From Pectobacterium carotovorum (GTDB lineage Bacteria > Pseudomonadota > Gammaproteobacteria > Enterobacterales > Enterobacteriaceae): a DNA stretch of 64,000 nucleotides. Positions 43,851 to 54,300 of the stretch are shown piece after piece; within the stretch, counting starts at the first letter, position 1; each line of letters opens with the position of its first letter. The DNA is taken from positions 496,001 through 560,000 of the forward strand of contig CP066552.1 in assembly GCA_016415585.1 (NCBI GenBank), in the 5' to 3' direction. Under the pieces are notes generated by a model, which saw only the letters and a program-made list of their open reading frames with translations, did not search any database and was not told where the DNA came from. The translations under genes and the position numbers were made by a program.

Positions 43851-44147
43851 ATGCGGGTGGAAGAGTTGGAATATCGGCTGGATAGCGCGCTTCAGGCGTT
43901 AGAGCAAAGCGTTCAGCGTCAGCAGCAGATGTGGCGGCAGGAACATCAGTCCCTCCAGCAGCAGTTACTTCAGGTGAAAGAGCGTGATGCTTACCTTTGT
44001 GCGCAGATTGAACGGCTCTCTGCACAGTTGAGCGCGATGGATAGTTCGCCGGAGCGCAATCCGCTGATTCAGAAAATGAAGATCATTCATGCCCATCTTG
44101 ATGGGTTGGCACAAGACGCTAGCGCCTTTAGACGTTCACTGCGGTAA
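43851..44147 (+). CDS. Small coiled-coil protein of unknown function
   Basis: 98 residues, almost entirely heptad-rich and Gln-rich helix (ALEQSVQRQQQMWRQEHQSL, then LLQVKERDAYLCAQIERLSA), no signal peptide, and a conserved-looking C terminus KIIHAHLDGLAQDASAFRRS. An AAAGG ribosome site precedes the ATG. I do not recognise the family; the composition recalls small mobilisation-type or chromosome-associated coiled-coil proteins, but that is only a resemblance. Confidence 0.65.
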   Translation: MRVEELEYRLDSALQALEQSVQRQQQMWRQEHQSLQQQLLQVKERDAYLCAQIERLSAQLSAMDSSPERNPLIQKMKIIHAHLDGLAQDASAFRRSLR

Positions 44148-44374
44148 TCGCGCCGCAGTATTAATACGATGCGTCGTTAACGCCCTATTTCGTTAACGTA
44201 ATGCTTCCACTTCCTTACACAATTCCTCCTCATTCTCCATAATTGCCGCAAATGTGGAGCCGACACTTGCAGAGATTTACCCTTGCTCTAATTAACTGAA
44301 GGTGTCGGGCCTATACTTTCTCTCGTAGCACGGCACTCGCCGTCGACAAGTCAATTCAGAGAGAGGAATAGAAT

Positions 44375-44863
44375 ATGCGTAAACTTACTGCAATGCTGGT
44401 TGCTTCTTCTTTAGCATTGGGCGCGGCAGGTATCGCGCATGCTAATGATGCCCCGAAAGGTCCTGGCCCGGAACACAAGATGATGATGAAAGAGGGTCGG
44501 GAGCATCGTGGCATGATGGGGCCGGATGCGATGTTTAAGGAGCTGAATTTGACGGAAGCGCAGAAGCAGCAAATTAAAGACATCATGAAAGATTCCCGCG
44601 AGAAAATGCACAAAGCGATGCAGGATGACCGCCGCGATATGCATAGCCTGGTCGCCTCCGAGTCGTTTGATGCCGCAAAAGCCCAGGCACAGTTGGATAA
44701 AGCCGACGCCGCGCACAAGGCCAGAATGCTTAACGGACTGGAAACCAAAAACAAAATTTACAACGTTCTGACGCCAGAACAGAAGAAGCAGTACAACGAC
44801 AACTTTGAAAAGCGACTGACTCAACCGCAAAAACCTGACGGCAAGCCCGTTCCTGCGGAATAA
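44375..44863 (+). CDS. spy: Spy/CpxP-family periplasmic chaperone
   Basis: 162 residues: a signal peptide (MRKLTAMLVASSLALGAAGIAHA), then an all-helical cradle with both LTxxQ motifs (LNLTEAQKQQIKDIM and LTPEQKKQYND) and a Met/His-rich segment. Spy is an ATP-independent chaperone against aggregation in the periplasm, under Cpx and Bae control in E. coli. AGAGAGGAAT precedes the start. The gap 44148-44374 has no gene. Confidence 0.9.
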   Translation: MRKLTAMLVASSLALGAAGIAHANDAPKGPGPEHKMMMKEGREHRGMMGPDAMFKELNLTEAQKQQIKDIMKDSREKMHKAMQDDRRDMHSLVASESFDAAKAQAQLDKADAAHKARMLNGLETKNKIYNVLTPEQKKQYNDNFEKRLTQPQKPDGKPVPAE

Positions 44864-44912
44864 CACGTTATTTCATGAATCGGCGCGATAGCTAAAATAC
44901 CCAAGTCAGTAG

Positions 44913-44967
44913 ACCACCGGATTGACGTATTACCTCACGGGTAATGCTTCGGTCCGGTGGTTTTTTT
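44913..44967 (+). terminator. Terminator of spy
   Basis: ACCACCGGA ... TCCGGTGGT enclosing an inner GTATTACC/GGGTAATGC stem, followed by seven T. Confidence 0.88.
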
Positions 44968-45072
44968 ATTTATTTTCCCTCTCCCATCACACTGTGAGTA
45001 GGGAAATGATTAATGCTATTCTCACGCGGAGAGAGCAGATGAAATGATCGGACAGTGGGCGGTAAAGGACAG

Positions 45073-46542
45073 ATGAATCACGATTTGACGTTGAAAACTA
45101 TAAAATTCATGCCGTTTCTGTTTCTGACCACCCTGATAGTGAGTTGTCTGGGATTTCGGTTTCGGGTGTTAGATGAGCTATCGCTGTTTTGGCCCGCCAA
45201 CATTCTGGTTTTTTGCCTCATGATTAGTTTCAGAGCCAGAAAAGGGACGATAAAAGGTAAAACGCTCTCTATCTGTATCGGTTTTTTGGTGGGTTATGCC
45301 GCGATGCTGTCGGCTGCGTTACTGATGAACAATAACTCACCGTTAAAAACCAAAGTGCTGTTATGTTTGTGCAATATAGTCTTTGTGGTGACGGCCTGGT
45401 GCGCTTTTTGCCTGCTGTGTCGGTTTACCGGAAAGTGGTCGACCTTTGAGAAATTCAGCAAATATTACGTCTATATTATTTTCGCTTCGACGTTTGTCGG
45501 CGCGTTCTTATCCGGCGTGGCGTATGGGTTCTATGCGTATGTCTATGATACGGGGAACCGCTATGCCGAGTTTATGGACTGGTTCAGCGAGCAATTGGGA
45601 ACCGGTATTATCCTCGCGTTCTTTTTCCTGCGCGGTAAAGACATCCTGCGGGCGTTACGGAATATTCCGCTGTGCCCTAAGAATATCAGAGAAAATATCT
45701 TTCCCTTTCTGGTCTTCATCATTTTCTTATTAGTGAGCCTGCTTTTTCTGGATGCCAGCCTGATTACGCTGTCCGTTATTCCGCTTACGCTGTGTGCGTT
45801 CAATTATTCTTTCCCGATCATGTCGTTGCTCTGTGCGATTACCGGCGTAATACTGAATTATCTCTATATTAATCAGGTCGGTATACTCATCGATTCGAAC
45901 TCCGAAGCGTACATTAATTCGTTTCTGACCACGGCGCGGCTGAATATCGCGATGCTAATTATGGCGATGTTAAGCGTCTCTCATTTTGTCTCGATGAACC
46001 GGCGACTGATTAAAATCATTGAAAGCGGCAGCCGGAAGGATGCGCTCACCAATACTTTCAATCGTCGGGCGTTTCTCAGCATGTTGAATGGGAAGCAGAG
46101 TGCGCCGGGGTATAAGAAAAAGCGCCAATTAACGCTGCTCTTTCTGGATATCGATTATTTTAAGCAGGTCAACGATACCTACGGCCATGCCTGCGGTGAT
46201 GAACTGATCGCCAGCTTTGCCCGTATGCTGAGCACCGCTATTCGGCCGAGCGACATTCTTTGCCGCTGGGGGGGTGAAGAGTTTGTCATTGCGGCTTATG
46301 ACCTGACGGCTGAGCAATCTGAGGCGATGGCCGAAGCGCTGCGGCATCTTACGGAATCCACGGCGCTTACGCTGTCCGATGGGCGGGAAATCCATTTTAC
46401 GACCAGTATTGGTGTTGCCGTGTTTGCCCAGTATGAGGGCGGTAATATTTACGATCTGATCGGGCTGGCGGACGAGCAACTGTATAAAGCGAAGGCGCAG
46501 GGGCGTAATCGTGTCTGTATGCGTCTGGTCGAGGAGGCTTGA
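45073..46542 (+). CDS. Membrane-bound diguanylate cyclase (GGDEF)
   Basis: Makes cyclic di-GMP. 489 residues: a MASE1-like block of about eight transmembrane helices (residues 10-310), then a GGDEF domain (DALTNTFNRRAFLSML to the C terminus). The active-site loop is GGEEF within RWGGEEFVIAAYD, and the product-inhibition site RPSD lies five residues before it, so both catalysis and feedback control look intact. The metal-binding Asp is in LLFLDIDYFKQVNDTYGH. I chose the ATG at 45073 (MNHDLT) over the GTG at 45055; AAAGGA precedes it but with a short 3-bp spacing. Ligand of the sensor unknown. Confidence 0.92.
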   Translation: MNHDLTLKTIKFMPFLFLTTLIVSCLGFRFRVLDELSLFWPANILVFCLMISFRARKGTIKGKTLSICIGFLVGYAAMLSAALLMNNNSPLKTKVLLCLCNIVFVVTAWCAFCLLCRFTGKWSTFEKFSKYYVYIIFASTFVGAFLSGVAYGFYAYVYDTGNRYAEFMDWFSEQLGTGIILAFFFLRGKDILRALRNIPLCPKNIRENIFPFLVFIIFLLVSLLFLDASLITLSVIPLTLCAFNYSFPIMSLLCAITGVILNYLYINQVGILIDSNSEAYINSFLTTARLNIAMLIMAMLSVSHFVSMNRRLIKIIESGSRKDALTNTFNRRAFLSMLNGKQSAPGYKKKRQLTLLFLDIDYFKQVNDTYGHACGDELIASFARMLSTAIRPSDILCRWGGEEFVIAAYDLTAEQSEAMAEALRHLTESTALTLSDGREIHFTTSIGVAVFAQYEGGNIYDLIGLADEQLYKAKAQGRNRVCMRLVEEA

Positions 46543-46613
46543 ATCTTCCCTTGACCTTCCCCTTACTGGAACGTCTACCCTCAAAACGTACTGTGACTGA
46601 TTGAGGGGTTGTG

Positions 46614-46973
46614 ATGAAGAAAGTCCATTTGTTATTAACGGCAGCGTTGCTGGTTCCGTTTCTCTCGTTTGCGGCCGACAGCGCGCATAGCGGCCATGGT
46701 TCTGCAAACGACGCATCGTCCTCCCAGCAGGCGTATAAGAAAGGGATGGATGCGATGCATAGCGAGATGATGGAAGGGATGCAGTCCAGCGACCCTGATA
46801 TTGCTTTCGCCAAAGGGATGATTGCCCACCACCGTGGCGCGATTGATATGGCGAAGACGGAACTGCAATACGGCAAAGATCCTGAATTGCGCAAGCTGGC
46901 GGAAGAGATTATTAAAGCGCAACAGCCAGAGATCGACCAAATGGAAGCCTGGCTGAAGAAGCAGGGCAAATAG
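46614..46973 (+). CDS. DUF305-family periplasmic protein
   Basis: 119 residues: a signal peptide (MKKVHLLLTAALLVPFLSFA), then a ferritin-like four-helix DUF305 domain with GMIAHHRGAIDMAKTEL, whose His and Met residues are the presumed metal (often copper) ligands. Probably a periplasmic metal-handling protein; specificity unproven. The ATG at 46614 follows GAGGGGTT; the GTG just before it is rejected. Confidence 0.85.
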   Translation: MKKVHLLLTAALLVPFLSFAADSAHSGHGSANDASSSQQAYKKGMDAMHSEMMEGMQSSDPDIAFAKGMIAHHRGAIDMAKTELQYGKDPELRKLAEEIIKAQQPEIDQMEAWLKKQGK

Positions 46974-47063
46974 TCAATTTTCCGATGGCGCTTCTTCTGA
47001 GAGGCGCCATTTTGCTTTTATCACGCCGTGAATTGGGCGGCTTTGCCTGATTGGTAAAAATTT

Positions 47064-47079
47064 AGTGACTGTTTTCACA
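47064..47079. promoter_or_regulatory. Candidate CRP site upstream of the beta-glucoside PTS gene
   Basis: AGTGACTGTTTTCACA matches TGTGA-N6-TCACA with one mismatch. It precedes the antitermination leader of the PTS gene; the gap 46974-47292 holds only this control region. Confidence 0.5.
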
Positions 47080-47132
47080 GAATAAAACGTGGAGATAGCT
47101 TTCTCCGCGTTAACTTGTTAGAAAACAGGAAA

Positions 47133-47163
47133 GGACGTCACCAGAATCTTCTGGGCGAGACCT
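47133..47163 (+). promoter_or_regulatory. Ribonucleic antiterminator (RAT) site, BglG/LicT type
   Basis: Begins GGACGTCACC and ends TGGGCGAGACCT (31 nt), with an internal stem CCAGA/TTCTGG. Framework positions of the BglG-family RAT (GGA..GT.AC and GGC.A.ACCT) are conserved. Its last three bases are the first three of the terminator stem, the mutually exclusive arrangement needed for antitermination. Confidence 0.85.
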
Positions 47164-47208
47164 GGATAAAGCAGCGTATAGCACGCTGCTTTATCCAGGT
47201 TTTTTTTT
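47161..47208 (+). terminator. Leader terminator of the beta-glucoside PTS gene
   Basis: A perfect 17-bp stem (47161-47177 with 47183-47199) with loop ATAGC and nine T. Exceptionally strong for a terminator lying in front of a gene; explained by the overlapping RAT site. Confidence 0.95.
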
Positions 47209-47292
47209 GCTTATTTTCCAGCTGGCCAGCGGACAACAAGCGGGATGACGTGTATCAGGCAGTTGCAGCCATTGACGAAACGGGAAGTCATT

Positions 47293-49209
47293 ATGAATAG
47301 CAAAGTGCTCGCTGAAAATATTCTGGAGTTAGTCGGAGGGGAAACCAACGTTTCAACTCTGGTGCATTGTGCAACACGCTTGCGCTTTAAGATTGTGGAT
47401 CACGGTAAAGTGGATGTGGCTGCGCTTGAGGCGCTGGATGGCGTCATTACGGTCATCAATGCTTCAGGGCAATTGCAGGTGGTGATCGGGAACCGGGTGC
47501 CGGAGGTGTACCGCGCTTTTGGTTCGATCTCCAGGCTGCTGGAGGACGGCGACGGGAAACGCCAGACGGCGGAAAGTGAGGCATCAACGTCTGCGATGGG
47601 ACGGCTGATTGATCTGGTTGCTGGGATCTTTACTCCATTGCTGGGGGCGATGGCGGCAGCGGGGGTGCTGAAAGGCGCGTTGTCTATTGTGATTGCGCTT
47701 GGGTGGCTGAATACCAAAGAAAGTACCTATGTCATCCTGCACGCGGCGTCTGACAGCCTGTTTTATTTCCTGCCGATGTTGTTGGCGATTACCGCCGCGC
47801 GTAAATTCGAAACCAACATTTTTGTGGCCGTGTCGGTTGCTGGCGCACTGGTTTACCCCACGATTCAGGGGTTGTTCGACGCCGGTCAGCCCGTGACGTT
47901 TTTCGGTCTGCCCGTTGTGATGATGAAGTACACCTCCTCGGTGATCCCGATTATCTTCAGCGTGTGGCTGATGTCATATATCGAGCGTTTCCTGAATCGC
48001 CATATTCACGAAAGCGTGCGCAATATCCTGACGCCGTTCTTCCTGCTGGTGCTGATGGTGCCACTCACGCTGATGACCATCGGGCCGATTGGCATTTCAG
48101 CCAGTAAGCTCATTGCGTCGGTGTTCGTCAGTATTTATGAGTTCAATCCTATTCTTGCCGGGGCGTTGATGGCGGCGTCATGGCAGATCTTGGTGATCTT
48201 TGGCGTTCACTGGGGATTTGTGACCGTGTTCATCAACGATCTCTCCGTCATGGGGCACAGCTACCTTAAAGCTGCCTCCAGCCCGTCGGTCTTTGCCCAG
48301 TCTGGCGCACTGCTGGGCGTCATGGTGCGTACCAAAGATAAAAAGCTCAAAGCGCTGGCGGGTAGTACGTTTATCGCGTCGCTGTTTGGCATCACGGAGC
48401 CCGGAGTTTACGGCGTGACGCTGAAGCTGAAAAAACCGTTTATCTGCGCGGTGATCGCCGCTGCAGTCGGGGGCGCTATCGTCGGCTATGCGAAAAGCTC
48501 TGCGGTCTCTATGGGGATGCCCGGCTTGCTGACGCTGCCGATTTTCTACGGCGAAGGTTTTGTTGGGTTCCTTATTGGTTGCGCTATCGCCTTCGCGGTG
48601 AGTTTTGTACTGACCATCATTGTTGGGTTTGACGAGCCCGTACCGCCTGCGGAAAAAGCGCCAGTGCCAACGCACTCTCCAGCAGCGACACCTGCTGCGC
48701 CTGCATCACGTCAGCACGCCAATGCTGTGCCCCTACCGCTGAAAGACGCACCTGAAACGGCTGAACAACTGGGGTCGCCAGCAAAAGGTGAACTGATTTC
48801 GCTGGAAGAGGTAAATGACAAGGTGTTCTCTTCCGGCGTCGTCGGGCAGGGTGTCGCCATTCTGCCGCAGGAAGGGCGCATCTATTCGCCGGTGGACGGC
48901 GTGATTGCCAGCACGTTCGCCAGTGGCCATGCCGTCGGTATTCTTTCGCAGGGCGGTGCGGAGATTCTGATCCATGTCGGCATCAACACGGTACAGCTGG
49001 AAGGTCAGCATTATCAGATGCACGTTGCAGAAGGCGACAAGGTGCAAAAAGGCCAACTGCTGCTGGAGTTTGATTTGGAAGCGATCCAGAAGGCGGGCTA
49101 CGATACCGTGACGCCAATGGTGGTGACGAATGCGGATGAGTACCACCTATTCAGCCCAGGATCCGCTCGTCAGTTGGTGGTGGGAGAGACGGTGATCGCG
49201 CTGGCGTAA
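47293..49209 (+). CDS. PTS beta-glucoside transporter, EIIBCA (BglF/ArbF-like)
   Basis: Imports and phosphorylates aryl-beta-glucosides. 638 residues in B-C-A order: EIIB with the phosphocysteine Cys26 (LVHCATRLRF); a ten-helix EIIC with GITEPGVYGVTLKLK; a Pro/Ala-rich linker (about residues 452-490); EIIA with the phospho-His near position 561 (EILIHVGINTVQL). In E. coli BglF also phosphorylates and silences the BglG antiterminator, which would close a feedback loop on its own leader. The ATG at 47293 aligns with family starts. The partner phospho-beta-glucosidase is convergent and not in an operon with it. Confidence 0.93.
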   Translation: MNSKVLAENILELVGGETNVSTLVHCATRLRFKIVDHGKVDVAALEALDGVITVINASGQLQVVIGNRVPEVYRAFGSISRLLEDGDGKRQTAESEASTSAMGRLIDLVAGIFTPLLGAMAAAGVLKGALSIVIALGWLNTKESTYVILHAASDSLFYFLPMLLAITAARKFETNIFVAVSVAGALVYPTIQGLFDAGQPVTFFGLPVVMMKYTSSVIPIIFSVWLMSYIERFLNRHIHESVRNILTPFFLLVLMVPLTLMTIGPIGISASKLIASVFVSIYEFNPILAGALMAASWQILVIFGVHWGFVTVFINDLSVMGHSYLKAASSPSVFAQSGALLGVMVRTKDKKLKALAGSTFIASLFGITEPGVYGVTLKLKKPFICAVIAAAVGGAIVGYAKSSAVSMGMPGLLTLPIFYGEGFVGFLIGCAIAFAVSFVLTIIVGFDEPVPPAEKAPVPTHSPAATPAAPASRQHANAVPLPLKDAPETAEQLGSPAKGELISLEEVNDKVFSSGVVGQGVAILPQEGRIYSPVDGVIASTFASGHAVGILSQGGAEILIHVGINTVQLEGQHYQMHVAEGDKVQKGQLLLEFDLEAIQKAGYDTVTPMVVTNADEYHLFSPGSARQLVVGETVIALA

Positions 49210-49216
49210 TGCAATA

Positions 49217-49253
49217 AATCAGACGGCGATGTATGAGCACGCCGTCTGATTTT
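49217..49253. terminator. Bidirectional terminator between the PTS and phospho-beta-glucosidase genes
   Basis: AATCAGACGGCG / CGCCGTCTGATT, a perfect 12-bp stem with 11-nt loop, located in the 52-bp gap between the two convergent stops. Confidence 0.85.
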
Positions 49254-49261
49254 CTACCTGA

Positions 49262-50671
<1,410 letters not shown>

Positions 50672-50730
50672 CTACATCATTACGCTGCGCCGGACGCTGG
50701 TTCCGCTCAGGGAACTACCGGATGACAGGC

Positions 50731-50779
50731 AAAAAAAAACTTGGGCAGAAGAGAGTAGTGTTACTCACCTCTGCCCAAG
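50731..50779 (-). terminator. Leader terminator of the 6-phospho-beta-glucosidase gene
   Basis: On the minus strand CTTGGGCAGA...TCTGCCCAAG followed by nine T, about 80 bp before the start codon. It overlaps the RAT site by three bases. Confidence 0.93.
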
Positions 50780-50806
50780 TCTCGCCCGCCATTGGCGGTA
50801 ACGTCT
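50777..50806 (-). promoter_or_regulatory. Second RAT site, leader of the 6-phospho-beta-glucosidase gene
   Basis: On the minus strand it begins AGACGTTACC and ends GGGCGAGACTT (30 nt) with inner stem CCGCC/GGCGG. It aligns with the PTS RAT at 47133-47163 at nearly every framework position, while the loop bases differ. Confidence 0.83.
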
Positions 50807-50815
50807 TGTTAGTAC

Positions 50816-50843
50816 ACTATACAATCCTGAATCTCTGCGGCAA
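50816..50843 (-). promoter_or_regulatory. Sigma-70 promoter of the 6-phospho-beta-glucosidase gene
   Basis: Minus-strand -35 TTGCCG (50843-50838) and -10 TATAGT (50821-50816) with a 16-bp spacer, placed just upstream of the RAT. The spacer and -10 lie within a 23-bp block repeated at 57071-57093. Confidence 0.6.
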
Positions 50844-50859
50844 TGCCCCCGTTTGGTTA

Positions 50860-50875
50860 TGTGACTTCGGTCACG
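50860..50875. promoter_or_regulatory. Candidate CRP site for the 6-phospho-beta-glucosidase promoter
   Basis: TGTGACTTCGGTCACG matches TGTGA-N6-TCACA with one mismatch. It is centred about 25 bp upstream of the -35 on the minus strand, a class I activation position. Confidence 0.6.
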
Positions 50876-50978
50876 ACATCTCTATTAAGCCGGTAGAACG
50901 CTCAGTAATGATCTACCGGCCACAATAAATAACATGAAGTAGCAGATGAACTAGAAGTGAACGGCTGCCCTCCGATTC

Positions 50979-50995
50979 TGCACCACCGTGATGCA
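50979..50995 (+). promoter_or_regulatory. Candidate NtrC binding site
   Basis: TGCACCACCGTGATGCA is a near-palindrome matching the NtrC consensus TGCACTATTTTGGTGCA at both conserved ends. It lies 80 bp upstream of the sigma-54 promoter, a normal enhancer distance. Confidence 0.65.
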
Positions 50996-51058
50996 GCTAC
51001 GCGGCAAAAAATGTCATAGCTTCCCCTCTCCCACGTTATATCTGGCTGTGCATAACGG

Positions 51059-51074
51059 TGGCACGCAACTTGCT
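51059..51074 (+). promoter_or_regulatory. Sigma-54 promoter of the nitrate reductase gene
   Basis: TGGCACGCAACTTGCT matches TGGCAC-N5-TTGCW exactly, with GG at 51060-51061 and GC at 51072-51073. Transcription would begin near 51085, just before the attenuator RNA. Confidence 0.85.
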
Positions 51075-51098
51075 TCTCAACCTTATAGCGATTCCGTC

Positions 51099-51145
51099 GC
51101 TTTGCCTCAACGGTGAGCAAAGCCTCGGTCAGGACAATGGCGTCC
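51099..51145 (+). ncRNA. ANTAR-target dual-hexaloop RNA (NasR-type antitermination site)
   Basis: Two adjacent hairpins with six-base loops. P1 is 51099-51123 (stem GCTTTG/CAAAGC plus CTC/GAG, loop AACGGT). P2 is 51132-51145 (stem GGAC/GTCC, loop AATGGC). Both loops have A at position 1 and G at position 4, the defining ANTAR pattern. The right arm of P2 is also the left arm of the terminator 51141-51200, so binding by an ANTAR protein such as NasR would block termination. The protein gene is not in this window. Confidence 0.8.
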
Positions 51146-51200
51146 ACACAATCATGCTTTTCGCATCAAGGCGAGAGCAGGGTTCTGTGGACGTTTTTTT
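51141..51200 (+). terminator. Attenuator terminator in the nitrate reductase leader
   Basis: CGTCCACA (51141-51148) pairs with TGTGGACG (51186-51193), followed by seven T. A smaller hairpin with stem arms CTTTTCGC and GCGAGAG lies in its loop. Confidence 0.8.
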
Positions 51201-51241
51201 ATGGCGAGCCATCCTTGGCCGCCACCCTTATGGGCCGTTGC
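51194..51241. repeat. Second dispersed palindromic repeat family, copy B
   Basis: TTTTTTTATGGCGAGCCATC, then CTTGGCCGCCACCC and GGGCCGTTG align with 37934-37978. Here the T-run doubles as the tail of the attenuator. Downstream to 51348 are two weak hairpins (CGTTGC/GCAACG; AAATTTC/GAAATTT) and no gene. Confidence 0.6.
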
Positions 51242-51348
51242 TAACGCAACGTTAAAAATTTCTCCCGGAAATTTTTTATGCCTGAATTCGCTCGGTGCAG
51301 CCCTTGTTTTGCGCGGCTGTTGCAACTCAGTCCTTACGGGAGTCAGTC

Positions 51349-54300
51349 ATGGATGCCAAATCCTCAGCGTGTGTAAAGAGTGTTTGCCCTTACTGTGGGG
51401 TCGGTTGCGGTGTGGTGATGGAAGTAAAAGATAATCGTGTGATCAAGGTATCAGGTGACAAGACGCATCCCACTAACTTTGGTCGACTGTGTACCAAGGG
51501 CAATACCAGCGATCAGGCTCTTGCTGAGTCAGGACGGCTGGAGAATGCCTACCTGCGGGCAGATCGTCAGCACGAATCGGTCAGGGTTGATATGGGGAAA
51601 GCCATCAAGGAAACCGCGCGACGGTTACGGGCTATTATTGATGCCCACGGCCCCGATGCGGTGTCGCTTTACGTCTCCGGGCAGGTGTCGCTGGAATCTC
51701 AATATCTGGCGAATAAACTCGTTAAGGGTTTTATCGGTACGAATAACATAGAGCCAAACTCCCGTCTGTGTATGGCCAGTGCAGGTAGCGGCTACAAGCT
51801 CTCTTTGGGATCGGATGGGCCGCCGGGCTCCTATCAAGACTTTGACCACGCTGATGTCTTTTTCGTCATTGGCGCGAACATGGCCGACTGCCATCCCATT
51901 CTTTTCCTGCGCATGATGGACCGCGTCAAGGCAGGGGCTAAGCTCATCGTGGTTGACCCACGGCGTAATGCTACGGCGGACAAAGCGAACCTGTTCCTGC
52001 AAATCAAACCCGGCACGGATTTGGCTCTGCTCAACGGCCTGCTGTATTTGCTTGTCCAGAATAGGTACACCGATCCTGCTTTTATCGCCGAGTTCACCGA
52101 AGGGTGGGAGGTGATGCCTGAATTCCTTGAAGACTATCCCCCTGAGAAAGTCGCGGAGATCACCGGGCTGCCAGAGGCGGATATCCGCAAGGCGGCGGAG
52201 TGGATTGGTACGGCGCCGGAGTGGATGAGTTGCTGGACGATGGGGCTTAACCAGAGTACGCATGGCACCTGGAATACCAATGCGATCTGCAATCTGCATT
52301 TAGCCACTGGCGCGATTTGCCGCACGGGAAGCGGCCCGTTTTCCCTGACGGGGCAGCCCAATGCGATGGGCGGGCGTGAAATGGGCTATATGGGGATGGG
52401 ATTACCGGGGCAACGCTCTGTGCTGGTGGAGAAGGATCGGGCAGCCATTGAGGCGCTCTGGGGGGGTCCTGCTGGAACGCTGCGCATGGATCTCGGTGGC
52501 GGCACCGTCGCCATGTTTGAAGACATGATGGCGGGCAAGATCAAAGCGTGCTGGATCATCTGTACGAATCCGGTGGCTACGGTTCCCAACCGCAAGAATG
52601 TGATCGCGGGGCTACAAGCCGCCGAACTGGTTATCACACAAGATGCGTTTCTCGATACCGAGACCAACCGCTATGCCGATATCCTGCTGCCCGGCGCACT
52701 GTGGGCTGAGGCTGAAGGCGTGATGATTAACTCCGAGCGAAATTTGACGCTGATGCAAAAGGCCGTTGAACCGCCCGGTGAGGCGATGGCCGATTGGCAA
52801 ATCATCGCCAGCGTCGCCTGCGAGATGGGCTATGAGCAAGGATTTAGCTACGGCTCGGCATCCGAGGTGTTTGAAGAAATCAAACAGTTCTGGAACCCGA
52901 AGACGGGATACGACATTCGTGGCGCCAGCTATGAACGCTTACGGCAGGCTCCCTTACAGTGGCCCTGTCCTCCTGAGGATAACCAAGATCGTCACCCCAT
53001 TCGCTACCTCAATGACGGCGTGAGCCAGACGCGTAAAGACCTGCCGGACGGCACCCAGCCACGCCTCGTTTTTGCGACTGAAAGCGGTAAAGGAATATTC
53101 CTCCCTCGACCGCATATGTCGCCCGCCGAAATGCCGGATGATGACTTTCAGTTTGTGCTGAACACCGGCCGCTTGCAGCACCAGTGGCACACGATGACGA
53201 AAACCGGAAAAATTCCGACGCTCAACAAGCTCAATCCAGGGCCTTTTATCGAAGTGCATCCCGAAGATGCCATTGCGCTCGGTATTCAGGATAAGGATCG
53301 TGTAGAAGTCCGGTCGCGCCGTGGGCGTGCGGTACTCCCCGCCGTGGTGACCAATCGGGTTCGCCCCGGTAACTGCTTTGCTCCCTTTCACTGGAATGAC
53401 GTCTTTGGTGACGATCTGGCGATTAACGCCGTCACCAGCGATGCCATTGACCCGATTTCCCAGCAGCCTGAATTCAAGATCTCTGCGGTGGCGCTGACGC
53501 GGATCGCTGAACCCTCAGCGCGGATTTCTCCGGAGCGGGAGAGCCACCCAGTGGCTGTTCCCGCATCGGAACAGGCCAAGGCGAGTACGCCGAACAACGA
53601 CATCAAGGAACTCGACATGAAACACATTGATGCGCTGGCCACGCTACTTGGCCTTGATGCCGCGCCGGCGATGACACTCAGTGCACCCGAACAACACTAT
53701 CTGCAAGGTTATATTGCGGCTTTGCGCACTGATGCATCAAGACTGGCTGGTGGCGTGCCTGTCCTGCCCGCCACGGCCCCACTGGAACCCTCCAGACGCC
53801 TGATGCTCGACGGAATGCTGGCGGGGCTTTTTGCCCGCACCTGGCTACCCAGTGACGGTATAACGTTGCTACCCGCCTCTTCTCCGAATGTGGTGGCTGC
53901 AACCGTGCCATCACAACCCCCTATTTTGATTTTATGGGCGTCGTCGACCAGCAATGCGGAAAGTTTCGCGGCACAGTGCGCCGAACGTCTGAAGATTGAA
54001 GGGCATACCGTTACCCTGTCCGATATGGACAGTTTCAACAGTGCTAATCTGCCTGGGATACCGCGTGTGCTCTTCATCGCCAGCACGTTTGGCGACGGCG
54101 ACCCTCCCGACAATGGCACCAATTTTTGGACGGCATTACAGGCAGAAGCTGCGCCCAGACTGGCGGACGTGTCGTTCTCCGTGCTGGCATTTGGTGATTC
54201 AAACTACGATCAGTTTTGCGGTTTTGGCCGTCGGCTCGATGCACGGCTGGAGGCGCTGGGCGCGCAGCGTCTGTCAGCACGAATCGACTGTGAGCCTGAC

